From: an uncultured Fidelibacterota bacterium
GTDB lineage: Bacteria > Fidelibacterota > Fidelibacteria > Fidelibacterales > Fidelibacteraceae
Reading direction: 5' to 3'
Length of the DNA: 16,142 nucleotides
Assembly: GCA_937862595.1 (NCBI GenBank)
Contig: CALMFL010000242.1
Location: 1-16,142 of the forward strand
The translations under genes were made by a program, and so were the position numbers. Positions 1 to 8,291 of the stretch are shown here, in pieces (positions within the stretch are counted from its first letter, which is position 1; each line of letters begins with the position of its first letter). The notes below the pieces were generated by a model. That model saw only the letters and a program-made list of their open reading frames with translations, ran no database searches and had not been told where the DNA came from.

Positions 1-115
1 TCGCTATAAGAATTAAACGAGATAAGATTACACGACATTACGTTAAGAAAACTAAGCACACTGTTTTTGACACTTGCGACATAAAAAAATCGGTAAATAT
101 TAAGGAGTTGTTAAT
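1..115 (+). promoter_or_regulatory. Upstream leader of module A, possible promoter and strong RBS
   Basis: This AT-rich stretch precedes the first receptor gene and no coding frame is supported in it. A TTGACA hexamer lies at 67-72, but the only TA-rich candidate for a -10 (TAAATA, 94-99) is 21 bases away, which is too far for a standard sigma-70 site. I do not see the Bacteroidota -7 motif TAnnTTTG. A clear Shine-Dalgarno sequence (AAGGAG, 102-107) sits 8 bases before the ATG at 116 and fixes that start. The promoter is tentative; the RBS is well supported. Confidence 0.35.
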
Positions 116-3100
116 ATGAGATTAAAAAGGATATTCGCTGTGCTGTTGCTCTCTGTTGGCATCATTTTTGCCGGGACGACCGGAAAAATATCCGGCTATG
201 TGAACGATGCTGCAACAGGTGATCCTTTGCCCGGCGCGAACGTCATCATTAAGAACACATCCCAGGGGGCGGCGACGAACGCCGAGGGATTCTATGTCAT
301 TCTGAACATACCTCCCGGAGAATACGAGGTCATGGCCAGCTACATCGGCTATGCGGTCATTCAGCAGACCGATGTCCGCGTGAACATCGACCTGACCACC
401 CCGCTTGACTTTTCCATGCAGATCGAAGCTTACAAAGGCGAAGAGATCGTGGTCACGGCCGAACGGAAACCCGTGCAGGTTGACATCGCCTCCAGCCAGG
501 TCAATATCGGCAAAGACGAGATCGCGGACCTTCCGGCGACCTCCATCGGCGACGTGGTGGGCATGGAAGCCGGCATGAGCGGCCTGTCGGTGCGCGACGG
601 CGACCTGAATGAAACGACCCTGCTGATCGACGGCCTCACGATCAAGGACAACCGTACCGGGGAGCCGATCTCAACGATCTCCCTGTCCTCCATCGAAGAG
701 ATCATGGTCCAGTCGGGCGGTTTCAGCGCCGAGTACAGCGACCTGCAGTCCGGCGTGGTCAGCGTGGTCACCAAGGAAGGCAGCTCGAAAAAATATTCCA
801 TGAACGTGAACGTGAAATACAGCCCCTACGCGCCGAAAAACTTCTCCTACACCGACATCAGCGGGAACGAGATCTTCTCCATGTACGACGAGAATGCCCT
901 GTTCCTGCGCCCCTATCTTGACGACGACGTCTGCTGGGTCGGCACCCGGAACGGAGAATGGGACCTGAAGACCCAGGGCGAATATCCGGAATTTGCCGGA
1001 TGGAACACGATCAGCCAGGGCCTGATGAGCGACGACAACCCCGACAACGACCTGTCCCCCGAAGCCCTGCAGCAGCAGTTCCGGTACCTGGTGCGCCGCG
1101 GCGACGATTTCTATTCAAAACTGATCCCCGATTACAACATGGACATCGGGCTCAGCGGCCCCGTTCCCTTTGTCTCGCAAAAACTCGGGAACCTGCGCTT
1201 TTTCACCACCCTGGTGACGAACCAGACCGCCTACCTGCAGCCGCTTGCCACCGACAAGTATAACGACTGGACCTGGACGGGCAAAGTGACCGCCGATGTT
1301 TCAAACAAAACGAAACTGACCGTTTTCAGCATGCACAATAAATATTACGGAACGGCCACCAGCCTGTCGGGAACCCCCGGGGTCTACACCTCCGCTTCCG
1401 GCGCCATCGACGGGGGCTGGTCCATGTCCCGCCTTTTCTATCCGAACTATTACGGTCTGACGCAGCGTTACAATCAGATGTACGCCGCCACATTGAAAAG
1501 CATCGTGAACGAGAAGACCTTCTGGGAAGGCAATGTCGAGTACTCGAGGACCGCGTACAACAGTCATCCCGCCGAACCGAGGGACACGACGACCGCCAAT
1601 ATCTTTGAAGGCCTCAGCGGCGTCGCACTTTTCATGGACGAACAGCCCTACGGCTTCCATACCGTCAACGAGGTCACCTACGCCAGCACGAACTTCTTCA
1701 CCGGCTACGTGCAGTGGCCTTACGACAGCACCCGGACCTCGCGCCTTCAGGCAAAATACGACATCAAGTCGCAGATCAATGACCGGAACGAGGTCAAGGC
1801 GGGCGTTCAGATGCAGTACTGGGTATACGACATGAACTACGGTTCGGAACGCTCCCTCTCCGCGTCGAACGCCACCAATACCATGTGGGTCCAGAATCCC
1901 TTCCAGATCGACGCCTATATCACCGACAAGATCGAGTATGAAGGATTTGTCGCGCAGATCGGAATGCGGGCCGAATACTGGAACCCGAACTGCGAATGGT
2001 ACGACATGGATTCCCTCGGATGGGATGAAGTGTTCCTGAGCGACCTCTACAAGCCTTATGCGCTGAACGATTCGCTTGCGGAGGCGACCTTCCCCACGCG
2101 GAGAGCCAGAGGCCAGTTCCATCTGCTTCCCCGGATCGGGATCTCGCACCCGATCACCGAATCCTCGAAGCTTTATTTCAACTACGGGCACATGTACCAG
2201 AAGATGGACCCCGACTACTACTTCCAGATGAGACGCTACGGCGACTACAGCCTGGCCTGGATCGGCGATCCCGAATCCAAGTTTGAGAAGACCGTTTCCT
2301 ACGAACTGGGCTTTGACCAGGCGATCACCTCCATGTACCTCATCCATGTCGCGGCCTACTATAAAGACAAGAGCAACCAGGCGACGACCACCACCTACCG
2401 CAGCATCGCCGGCATCAACTACTCGGTGAGCGACGACCGCATCTATCAGGACATCCGCGGCATTGAGATCACCTTCAAAAAACGCTACGGCGAATGGATG
2501 CGCGGGTTCGTCAATTTGAACTACTCGTCCTACAGCAACGGAAGCTTCTCCTGGCCGTCGGTCTATGAGAACGAAGGGTCCGAAGCCTACAACAACATGA
2601 TCCAGAACACCGAGTCCAAAAAACAGACAAAGAGCATTCCCCGTCCTTCGGTCAAGACCAACCTGGTTTTCCAGACCCCCGCAAGGTACGGGAACCTGCT
2701 GGGCGGATGGAGTCTCTCGCTTCGCGGCAGCTGGTACGATGCCGGATACTATATCAACAGGACCAAAGGTTTCTATTCGAATATCATCGAGATCCGGGAC
2801 AGCTGGGCATGCGACCTGAAGCTGATCAAGCCTTTGAAGTTCGACAAGCTCAACATTTCCTTCGTTCTGGAGGTTGACAACGTGTTCAACCTGAAACGGC
2901 TCAGTCTGGCCGGACAGTCCGTCGGATCCTCGTACGCGCTTGTGGACGGATACCAGCTCGATCATTACATCGCCTCGCTGCATTTCCCGACCGCCGCCTA
3001 TGAAGAGACGGATCAGGACCACCTCTCGCCGGCCTTTTATCCGGAAGGCGCCGAGACGAAAGCCGACAAATATCTGGACTACCGTCCTTCCGGCGTGGAC

Positions 3101-3343
3101 TATCAGCCCATGTCCTATGTGGCGAACCTGTCCCAGGTCAACGATCCCTCCGTCTATTACTATGTGGAATCGACCGCGACCTGGTCGCAGCTTGTGGGCA
3201 GTGAGATCGTGCCGATCCCGGACAGCGAGGTCATCGAGGTCCTGAACAACAACGCCTATATCGACAACCCGGCAAACACTCCCTACATGTTCCTCAGCCC
3301 GCGCGATATCTATGTCGGATTACAATTTTCAATTGACCTTTAA
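116..3343 (+). CDS. TonB-dependent outer-membrane receptor with carboxypeptidase-regulatory-like N-terminal domain (module A)
   Basis: Outer-membrane beta-barrel transporter of the TonB-dependent family, 1075 aa. Residues 1-19 form a Sec signal peptide (basic MRLKR, hydrophobic core, likely cleavage after IFA). Residues 22-104 match a CarboxypepD_reg-like beta-sandwich (GDPLPGANVIIK, EGFYVILNIPPGEY), common on FCB receptors. EEIVVTAERKP (109-119) is the usual lead into the plug; the plug spans about 120-222 (LLIDGL, GGFSAEYSDLQSGVVSVVTK). The barrel, rich in alternating aromatic residues, fills the rest. The last residues (YVGLQFSIDL) end in Leu rather than the usual terminal Phe. The start is fixed by AAGGAG 8 bases upstream. 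It heads an apparent operon, 18 bp before the secreted-protein gene. No SusD gene follows, so I do not call it SusC. Substrate unknown; it would need TonB-ExbBD encoded elsewhere. Confidence 0.93.
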   Translation: MRLKRIFAVLLLSVGIIFAGTTGKISGYVNDAATGDPLPGANVIIKNTSQGAATNAEGFYVILNIPPGEYEVMASYIGYAVIQQTDVRVNIDLTTPLDFSMQIEAYKGEEIVVTAERKPVQVDIASSQVNIGKDEIADLPATSIGDVVGMEAGMSGLSVRDGDLNETTLLIDGLTIKDNRTGEPISTISLSSIEEIMVQSGGFSAEYSDLQSGVVSVVTKEGSSKKYSMNVNVKYSPYAPKNFSYTDISGNEIFSMYDENALFLRPYLDDDVCWVGTRNGEWDLKTQGEYPEFAGWNTISQGLMSDDNPDNDLSPEALQQQFRYLVRRGDDFYSKLIPDYNMDIGLSGPVPFVSQKLGNLRFFTTLVTNQTAYLQPLATDKYNDWTWTGKVTADVSNKTKLTVFSMHNKYYGTATSLSGTPGVYTSASGAIDGGWSMSRLFYPNYYGLTQRYNQMYAATLKSIVNEKTFWEGNVEYSRTAYNSHPAEPRDTTTANIFEGLSGVALFMDEQPYGFHTVNEVTYASTNFFTGYVQWPYDSTRTSRLQAKYDIKSQINDRNEVKAGVQMQYWVYDMNYGSERSLSASNATNTMWVQNPFQIDAYITDKIEYEGFVAQIGMRAEYWNPNCEWYDMDSLGWDEVFLSDLYKPYALNDSLAEATFPTRRARGQFHLLPRIGISHPITESSKLYFNYGHMYQKMDPDYYFQMRRYGDYSLAWIGDPESKFEKTVSYELGFDQAITSMYLIHVAAYYKDKSNQATTTTYRSIAGINYSVSDDRIYQDIRGIEITFKKRYGEWMRGFVNLNYSSYSNGSFSWPSVYENEGSEAYNNMIQNTESKKQTKSIPRPSVKTNLVFQTPARYGNLLGGWSLSLRGSWYDAGYYINRTKGFYSNIIEIRDSWACDLKLIKPLKFDKLNISFVLEVDNVFNLKRLSLAGQSVGSSYALVDGYQLDHYIASLHFPTAAYEETDQDHLSPAFYPEGAETKADKYLDYRPSGVDYQPMSYVANLSQVNDPSVYYYVESTATWSQLVGSEIVPIPDSEVIEVLNNNAYIDNPANTPYMFLSPRDIYVGLQFSIDL

Positions 3344-3361
3344 TAAAAAAGCGAGTGAGAA

Positions 3362-5719
3362 ATGAAAAAAACAGGTTTAACGAGAACACTCTTAATATTA
3401 CTGATCATGTTGTCCATGGTGTCGCTGGACGGCGCCACACGCTACAAATGGATAGTCGTCGGCTCCCTGCAGAACTTCTACTACGACACCGGTACGGAAC
3501 GGGAAGAGGTCGTTTATGCGCAGCAGCAGTGGGGTTTTTGCTGGGACGCCTTCTACCGCGATCAGGATATGCAGGCCGCCAAGGGCATGTGGATCGGCGC
3601 TTCGAACTTTTTCGATCCCGCGAAGAACCGGGTCTATCCCTACAAGGTCGCCCATAACGGCCCCCGTGCCGTCGTGGACGTGGAGATCCGCGAGTTCATG
3701 CCGCAGGAGATGAAGCTGGTCGCGCGCTATGACCACCCCGGAGTCTTTGTCGACGAGAACGAAGGCAGCGACATGATGAACGGAGCGGATGCAAAGAACG
3801 ACGACATCGATGAGATCGACCCCGCGCTGGTCGCCGACCGCGTCTTCGTGAACACGCTCAACACCTCGACCGGGATCACCTTTACGCGAAATGTCTACGT
3901 CGTTTCCCAGCAGAACTACGACAATATCCACATCAGCGAATATGAATTCGAGAACACCGGGATCTACAATCAGGCCGGCGCTGTCTACCCGCAGACTCTG
4001 ACCGGCGTGTATTTTCACTGGCAATGGCGCGACGCCATTTCCCAGGAAGGCTGCTGGAACGGTTCGTATACCGCCGCTCACCGGCACTGGATCTCAACCT
4101 CCGTCCGCGACGTGCGCTGGGGATACAGCATGATGACCGACGTGATCGGGGAGGACCAGGCCAATCCCGTCACCGTATCAAGCTACGAAGACAACACCGG
4201 CCTGGATGCGCAGGACGATGCGGGCAACTGGATGCGCGGCTACGCCGCCTGGATGGGAAAATGGTCCGATTTCGGCTATGACAACATCGGGTCCCCGAAC
4301 GTGAACAGCATTGTGCACAACAATTTTCCCCCGATCAATGACGGCCGTCTCGGGTCCCCGCAGTACCGGGGCATGGTCGTGATCCACGCGGACACGTCCC
4401 CCTCCGATCCCAGCGACGATCCCTCGCAGCCGAGCTCGAACGCATACATCAACTCCAACCATCCGTTCACGAACACGGCGGGCATGGACCAGTATGACGA
4501 GCTCAACATGACGAACAAATATTTACAGTATATTGCGAACGGCGACATGGGCAGCCATGCGGAAACCGTCTGGGAAACCCAGGGCGGCGACGCGGGCGCC
4601 TATTCGAAAGCCACCGGATCCGCCGGCTATTCGCAGATGCTGGCTTTCGGTCCCTATACCATGGCCCCCGGCGACAAGATCAAGATCGTCTGGGCGGAAT
4701 GCGCCGCCGGACTTCCGCACGATTACGCCTACTTTATCGGCCAGCAATGGTATAAAGCGAAGTACGACAACAAGACCCTGACCGTGATCGACCCTGCCAA
4801 TCCCTCGGGAACCATGACCATCAACAAGGACAATGCGGATGCCTGGAAAGACGCCATGGTCTATACCGGCCGCGACTCCCTGATGAGCACCTTCAGGAAA
4901 GCGATCAATCTGTATAACGGCGGCTTCTATGACGGCATCCCGGAAGCGCCCAAGCCTCCCGAGCTCGTCGAGATCTTCTCGACCGAGGACGGCGTTAAGA
5001 TCACCTGGAAGGGGACCGGCGCCATGGCCCACCCCAAGTTCGAGGGCTTTAAAGTCTACCGCGCCTTTATCGAAAAGGATTCCACCTACCATGAGATCCT
5101 TGACTGCAATGTCAGCGCAGGCACGCTGGACAATTACCTGATCGCGAATTCATCGGATGAATTCGAATACATGGATACCGAACCGCTGCGCGGTCAGAAT
5201 TACTATTATTATATCGTCTCTTACGACGACGGCACCCAGAACGAGATCAAACCCGGCGTGCCGCTGAGAAGCAGTCCCTTCTTTACCCGGACGAACCGCG
5301 GCGCGACCGTCAAGAGCCCGCCCGCCCCGAATGAAAAACTGAATATCGACGACTTTGACCTGACCAATCCTGCGGACAGAAAACAGCTCATGGACCTGCT
5401 GATCAAGATCGTCCCCAATCCGGTCAACGTCCGGAACGAGGATATCCAGTTCGTCGGGAATGTCAACAAGCTCCTGTTCGCAGGCGTTGCGAAAGGCTGC
5501 CGGATCCGGATCTATACCGAACGTGGCGATTTTGTCGCGGAAGTGGAAGAATCCGAAGAAGGCTTTGCCTGGTACCTGACCACGGACTGGCAGCAGATCC
5601 TGGTCAGCGGCGTGTATATTGCCCATTTTGAAATGGTCAGCGACTTTGCGGACGCAAAGACCGGCGTTGAACTGAAGACGGGCGATTCCATCATTAAAAA
5701 ATTCATTGTAATTCGTTAA
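3362..5719 (+). CDS. Secreted Fn3 protein with T9SS type A-like C-terminal domain (module A cargo)
   Basis: 785 aa, probably exported to the cell surface or medium. Residues 1-25 are a Sec signal peptide (MKKTGLTRT, then Leu/Ile/Met-rich, cleavage near DGA). Residues about 26-525 form a large region I cannot assign to a named family; it shares landmarks with the proteins at 11490 and 14645: VGSLQ, ADR-V-NT, EFENTG, YDNIGSP, FGPY near 430, YTGRDS near 501. A fibronectin type III-like domain follows (about 530-630; VKITWKG, FEGFKVYRA, NYYYYIVSY). A charged helical linker leads to the terminal domain from about 682 (IVPNPV, IRIYTERGDFV, SGVYIAH, ending IIKKFIVIR), which resembles T9SS type A sorting or FlgD Ig-like domains. 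No catalytic motif is evident. Upstream RBS is weak (GAGTGAGA). It sits between a receptor and a lipoprotein gene, suggesting a shared surface role. Confidence 0.85.
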   Translation: MKKTGLTRTLLILLIMLSMVSLDGATRYKWIVVGSLQNFYYDTGTEREEVVYAQQQWGFCWDAFYRDQDMQAAKGMWIGASNFFDPAKNRVYPYKVAHNGPRAVVDVEIREFMPQEMKLVARYDHPGVFVDENEGSDMMNGADAKNDDIDEIDPALVADRVFVNTLNTSTGITFTRNVYVVSQQNYDNIHISEYEFENTGIYNQAGAVYPQTLTGVYFHWQWRDAISQEGCWNGSYTAAHRHWISTSVRDVRWGYSMMTDVIGEDQANPVTVSSYEDNTGLDAQDDAGNWMRGYAAWMGKWSDFGYDNIGSPNVNSIVHNNFPPINDGRLGSPQYRGMVVIHADTSPSDPSDDPSQPSSNAYINSNHPFTNTAGMDQYDELNMTNKYLQYIANGDMGSHAETVWETQGGDAGAYSKATGSAGYSQMLAFGPYTMAPGDKIKIVWAECAAGLPHDYAYFIGQQWYKAKYDNKTLTVIDPANPSGTMTINKDNADAWKDAMVYTGRDSLMSTFRKAINLYNGGFYDGIPEAPKPPELVEIFSTEDGVKITWKGTGAMAHPKFEGFKVYRAFIEKDSTYHEILDCNVSAGTLDNYLIANSSDEFEYMDTEPLRGQNYYYYIVSYDDGTQNEIKPGVPLRSSPFFTRTNRGATVKSPPAPNEKLNIDDFDLTNPADRKQLMDLLIKIVPNPVNVRNEDIQFVGNVNKLLFAGVAKGCRIRIYTERGDFVAEVEESEEGFAWYLTTDWQQILVSGVYIAHFEMVSDFADAKTGVELKTGDSIIKKFIVIR

Positions 5720-5736
5720 AAAACAGAGGTAAGAAA

Positions 5737-7218
5737 ATGAAAAAAATTATCGTGTACCTTGTTCTTGTGGTGTTATTGCTCGCCGGATGCGATTACTTTA
5801 GACCCACAATAGATTTTCCCATGGATCCCTTCGATGAGGCAGCCTGTCTCACGGTCGATCTGGGGCTTGTCAGTGCAAGGACCCTGAAAGCCAGCGCCGA
5901 TCCGTATTTCCTGGACGACAAGAACGTGAATGCGTTGATGGCGGCGGGAGATGAGATCCAAACGATCGAAACGCGCGTCAAGGCCAAGATCGTGACCGGA
6001 GAAAAGAACGCCGTGGTTTCAACGATCGCATTTGCGACCATTGACAACTACTATGATTCGGTTACGACGATCGAACTGTACATGAACAAAACGGTTGCGA
6101 CCGTGAACACGCTGCTGACAGGCCAGACCTACGGCAGCGTCACGATCACCGACAACCTGGAAACGGCGATCAACGCCGCTTTCGATTCGGTCCACACGGC
6201 CGGCGCCGAACAGGATTTTGTGATCGAGGACGAGATGAGCAAATACGACTTCTTCGTGGAAGCGACCCGCTGCCTTTACGGACAGGCCGGATCGATCCCC
6301 GCGCTGAGCCTCGGCGAACGCTCGTTCCGGGTCACCTGCCAGGCCGTCGAAGTGATGTCGCTCTACAGTTTCCTCGACGTCGAGGAAGCGGACCGGGTCA
6401 CCTTCTATTTCAATGAGCACATGTCGATGCGTATCTGGGATTCCACCGGAACCCGCCTGCCCATGCTGGACAACACGATCACCCTCCCCATGGCCGCCCA
6501 ATTCGGCAACCGGGCGGATGAAGGCTCCGGCACCGTGGTGGCGAAAGCCGTGTACGACCTTGAACCCGGCCGCTATCTGGTCCGCTGGCTCCGCGCCGAA
6601 TCCACCAAATCCTCCAGCCAGTTCAGTGCGGCGGCGCCGGAATCCGAGACCAATTATTTTAAATTCAGAGTGGGTGTTTTCCCTGAATCCTACGTGAAAG
6701 ACCCCGAAACCGAAGACATCGCGGCCAAACTGCTTGCCCCGACGGTGACCAAGGTCACGAGAAGCGCGTATCAGTGTGATACCACGCTCTGGGACTCTAA
6801 TTCGGTAATGGCGGTTAGCGAACTGGTGCGCAGTGTCGACAAAACGAACGCACTGTTGAACGGACTGGACAGCATTACTATCAATGACCTGGATCAGGGT
6901 ATCTTTATGGAAGCGGATAAGGAACTGCCCCAAAGGCTGTTCTTACTCGCGCTCGGCGACCTGGACGATGTCGACACCCTGCGCATGTATTTGACCGGCG
7001 GGAATATGACCATGTACAAGCTTATTTCGGTTACTTCTTCCGGCACGATGAATTTTGGCCCGTTCACGCCCAACGTAAGCGGGATCACGTTCAAGGAAAT
7101 GTTCGTAAGTAAAGATATTACAAAAGTCCATTACTTATATAACTTTGCCGAAACGCTCTACCTCGTTGCCGTGGGCTATGACGAAGAGGGTACCGGCTTC
7201 AGCGTGCTTGTTAAGTAG
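5737..7218 (+). CDS. Lipoprotein of unknown function (module A)
   Basis: 493 aa. The N-terminus is a lipoprotein signal: MKKIIVYLV, hydrophobic core, lipobox LAGC with the lipidated cysteine at residue 18. I do not recognise the family. After the cysteine is an acidic, proline-containing tether with PMDP at Cys+10 to +13. The middle (about 205-290) has a beta-rich stretch ending LEPGRYLVRWLRAE, vaguely like pre-peptidase C-terminal (PPC) domains; this is a guess. The start follows an AGAGGT Shine-Dalgarno (5725-5730) that is nearly duplicated before the module B lipoprotein. The final ~150 codons use TTA and other AT-ending codons more than the rest of the gene. It lies 17 bp behind the secreted-protein gene and probably acts on an outer-membrane face with the receptor. 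Confidence 0.8.
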   Translation: MKKIIVYLVLVVLLLAGCDYFRPTIDFPMDPFDEAACLTVDLGLVSARTLKASADPYFLDDKNVNALMAAGDEIQTIETRVKAKIVTGEKNAVVSTIAFATIDNYYDSVTTIELYMNKTVATVNTLLTGQTYGSVTITDNLETAINAAFDSVHTAGAEQDFVIEDEMSKYDFFVEATRCLYGQAGSIPALSLGERSFRVTCQAVEVMSLYSFLDVEEADRVTFYFNEHMSMRIWDSTGTRLPMLDNTITLPMAAQFGNRADEGSGTVVAKAVYDLEPGRYLVRWLRAESTKSSSQFSAAAPESETNYFKFRVGVFPESYVKDPETEDIAAKLLAPTVTKVTRSAYQCDTTLWDSNSVMAVSELVRSVDKTNALLNGLDSITINDLDQGIFMEADKELPQRLFLLALGDLDDVDTLRMYLTGGNMTMYKLISVTSSGTMNFGPFTPNVSGITFKEMFVSKDITKVHYLYNFAETLYLVAVGYDEEGTGFSVLVK

Positions 7219-7261
7219 CGAAAAGTAAGATCATAAATAAAAAGAGAATGAGGAAATCATT

Positions 7262-8269
7262 ATGAAAAATAAAATAATCGCACTCATCCTGATCGTGGTC
7301 CTGTGTGTCGGGTTCTCCTTTGCCCAGGAATACAAGAAGATCGCGCAGACGGGCTTTCAATTCCTGAGCGTCAGATCGGATGCGCGTGCAAACGGTATGG
7401 CCGGCGCGTTAAGCGCTGTCGAATGCGGTTCAGCCGCCATCTTCTATAATCCGGCGGCTCTCGGTTTCATGCAGAAAACAATGGATGTCACCGCGTCCTA
7501 CAACATGTGGATCGCCGACATCAAGCACAATGCCTTCTCCGGCGCGTTCAATATCGCGAACGGACGCTTCGGCGCGGTTGCCTTTTCCGTCGCGTCGGTC
7601 GATTACGGTGAGATCGAAGGCACCGAATTCTGGGGAAACGACCAGGGCTACATTGAGACCGGTCTGATCTACCCGACCGCCATGCAGGTGGGTATCGGAT
7701 ACGCAAAATCCCTGAGCACCAAGTTCTCCGTCGGCGGACAGGTCCGCTGGGCGGGCCAGAACCTGGGCGCCAGCAACGTGCTGGTCGAAGACCTTCAAAC
7801 AGGTTCCACCGAGATCGTGACCCGCGCCAATGTCGCGAACACCCTCGCCTTTGACTTCGGCACCTTCTTCAAGACCGGATGGAAAAGCTTTGTGTTCGGC
7901 ATGAGCGTCCGCAACTTCTCCGGCGAGGTCATGTACGAAGAAGAAAGCTTCCAGCTTCCCCTGACCTTCACCATGGGCGTTTCGATGGATGTGTTCGACC
8001 TTGTCGAGAACATGAGCGATCAGCATTCTCTCCTCGTCAGCATCGACGCCAGCCATCCGAGATCCTATCCCGAATACATCGATATCGGTCTCGAATACAA
8101 ACTCATGGATGCTTTCTTTGTACGTGTTGGGTATATGGGTAACCGCGACGAACGCGGGCTGACCTTCGGATCCGGGGTGCAGGTTGCCGGTCTTATGATC
8201 GACTATTCCTATACGCCGTTCGGTATATTTAACAATTCACAAAGTTTTACTCTGAGGTATTCCTTTTAA
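7262..8269 (+). CDS. PorV/PorQ-family outer-membrane beta-barrel protein
   Basis: 335 aa, a usual length for this FadL-like barrel family (also related to UPF0164). Residues 1-21 are a Sec signal peptide, cleavage after FSFA before QEYKK. The family hallmark is at about residues 35-70: FLSVRSDARANGMAGA, then SAAIFYNPAALGFM, matching the usual FL-x-G-x-x-ARA-x-GMGGA ... A-x-YWNPAGLA pattern. The C-terminus (SFTLRYSF) is a standard barrel-insertion signal ending in Phe. Known role of PorV: binds T9SS sorting domains and shuttles cargo from the translocon to the attachment complex; PorQ is a related barrel. The neighbouring secreted proteins carry sorting-like C-termini, so a shuttle role is plausible, but many members of this family have no proven T9SS link. 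The RBS is GAGGA (7250-7254). It closes module A, 43 bp after the lipoprotein gene. Confidence 0.85.
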   Translation: MKNKIIALILIVVLCVGFSFAQEYKKIAQTGFQFLSVRSDARANGMAGALSAVECGSAAIFYNPAALGFMQKTMDVTASYNMWIADIKHNAFSGAFNIANGRFGAVAFSVASVDYGEIEGTEFWGNDQGYIETGLIYPTAMQVGIGYAKSLSTKFSVGGQVRWAGQNLGASNVLVEDLQTGSTEIVTRANVANTLAFDFGTFFKTGWKSFVFGMSVRNFSGEVMYEEESFQLPLTFTMGVSMDVFDLVENMSDQHSLLVSIDASHPRSYPEYIDIGLEYKLMDAFFVRVGYMGNRDERGLTFGSGVQVAGLMIDYSYTPFGIFNNSQSFTLRYSF

Positions 8270-8291
8270 ATATTGAAACATGGGTAATGGT

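Noticed and set aside
67..99. A sigma-70 promoter with TTGACA and TAAATA upstream of the first gene.
   Set aside because: The 21-base spacing is outside the normal 16-18 range, so it is mentioned only as tentative in the leader entry.
116..3343. Calling the receptors SusC/RagA.
   Set aside because: No SusD/RagB-family gene follows, and the lipoproteins do not resemble SusD. General TonB-dependent receptor is the safer call.
8280..8291. Upstream in-frame ATG for the second receptor.
   Set aside because: It adds only MGNG before a normal signal peptide and has no better RBS. The 8292 start gives the typical Met-Asn-Phe-Lys-Lys beginning. Either could be right.
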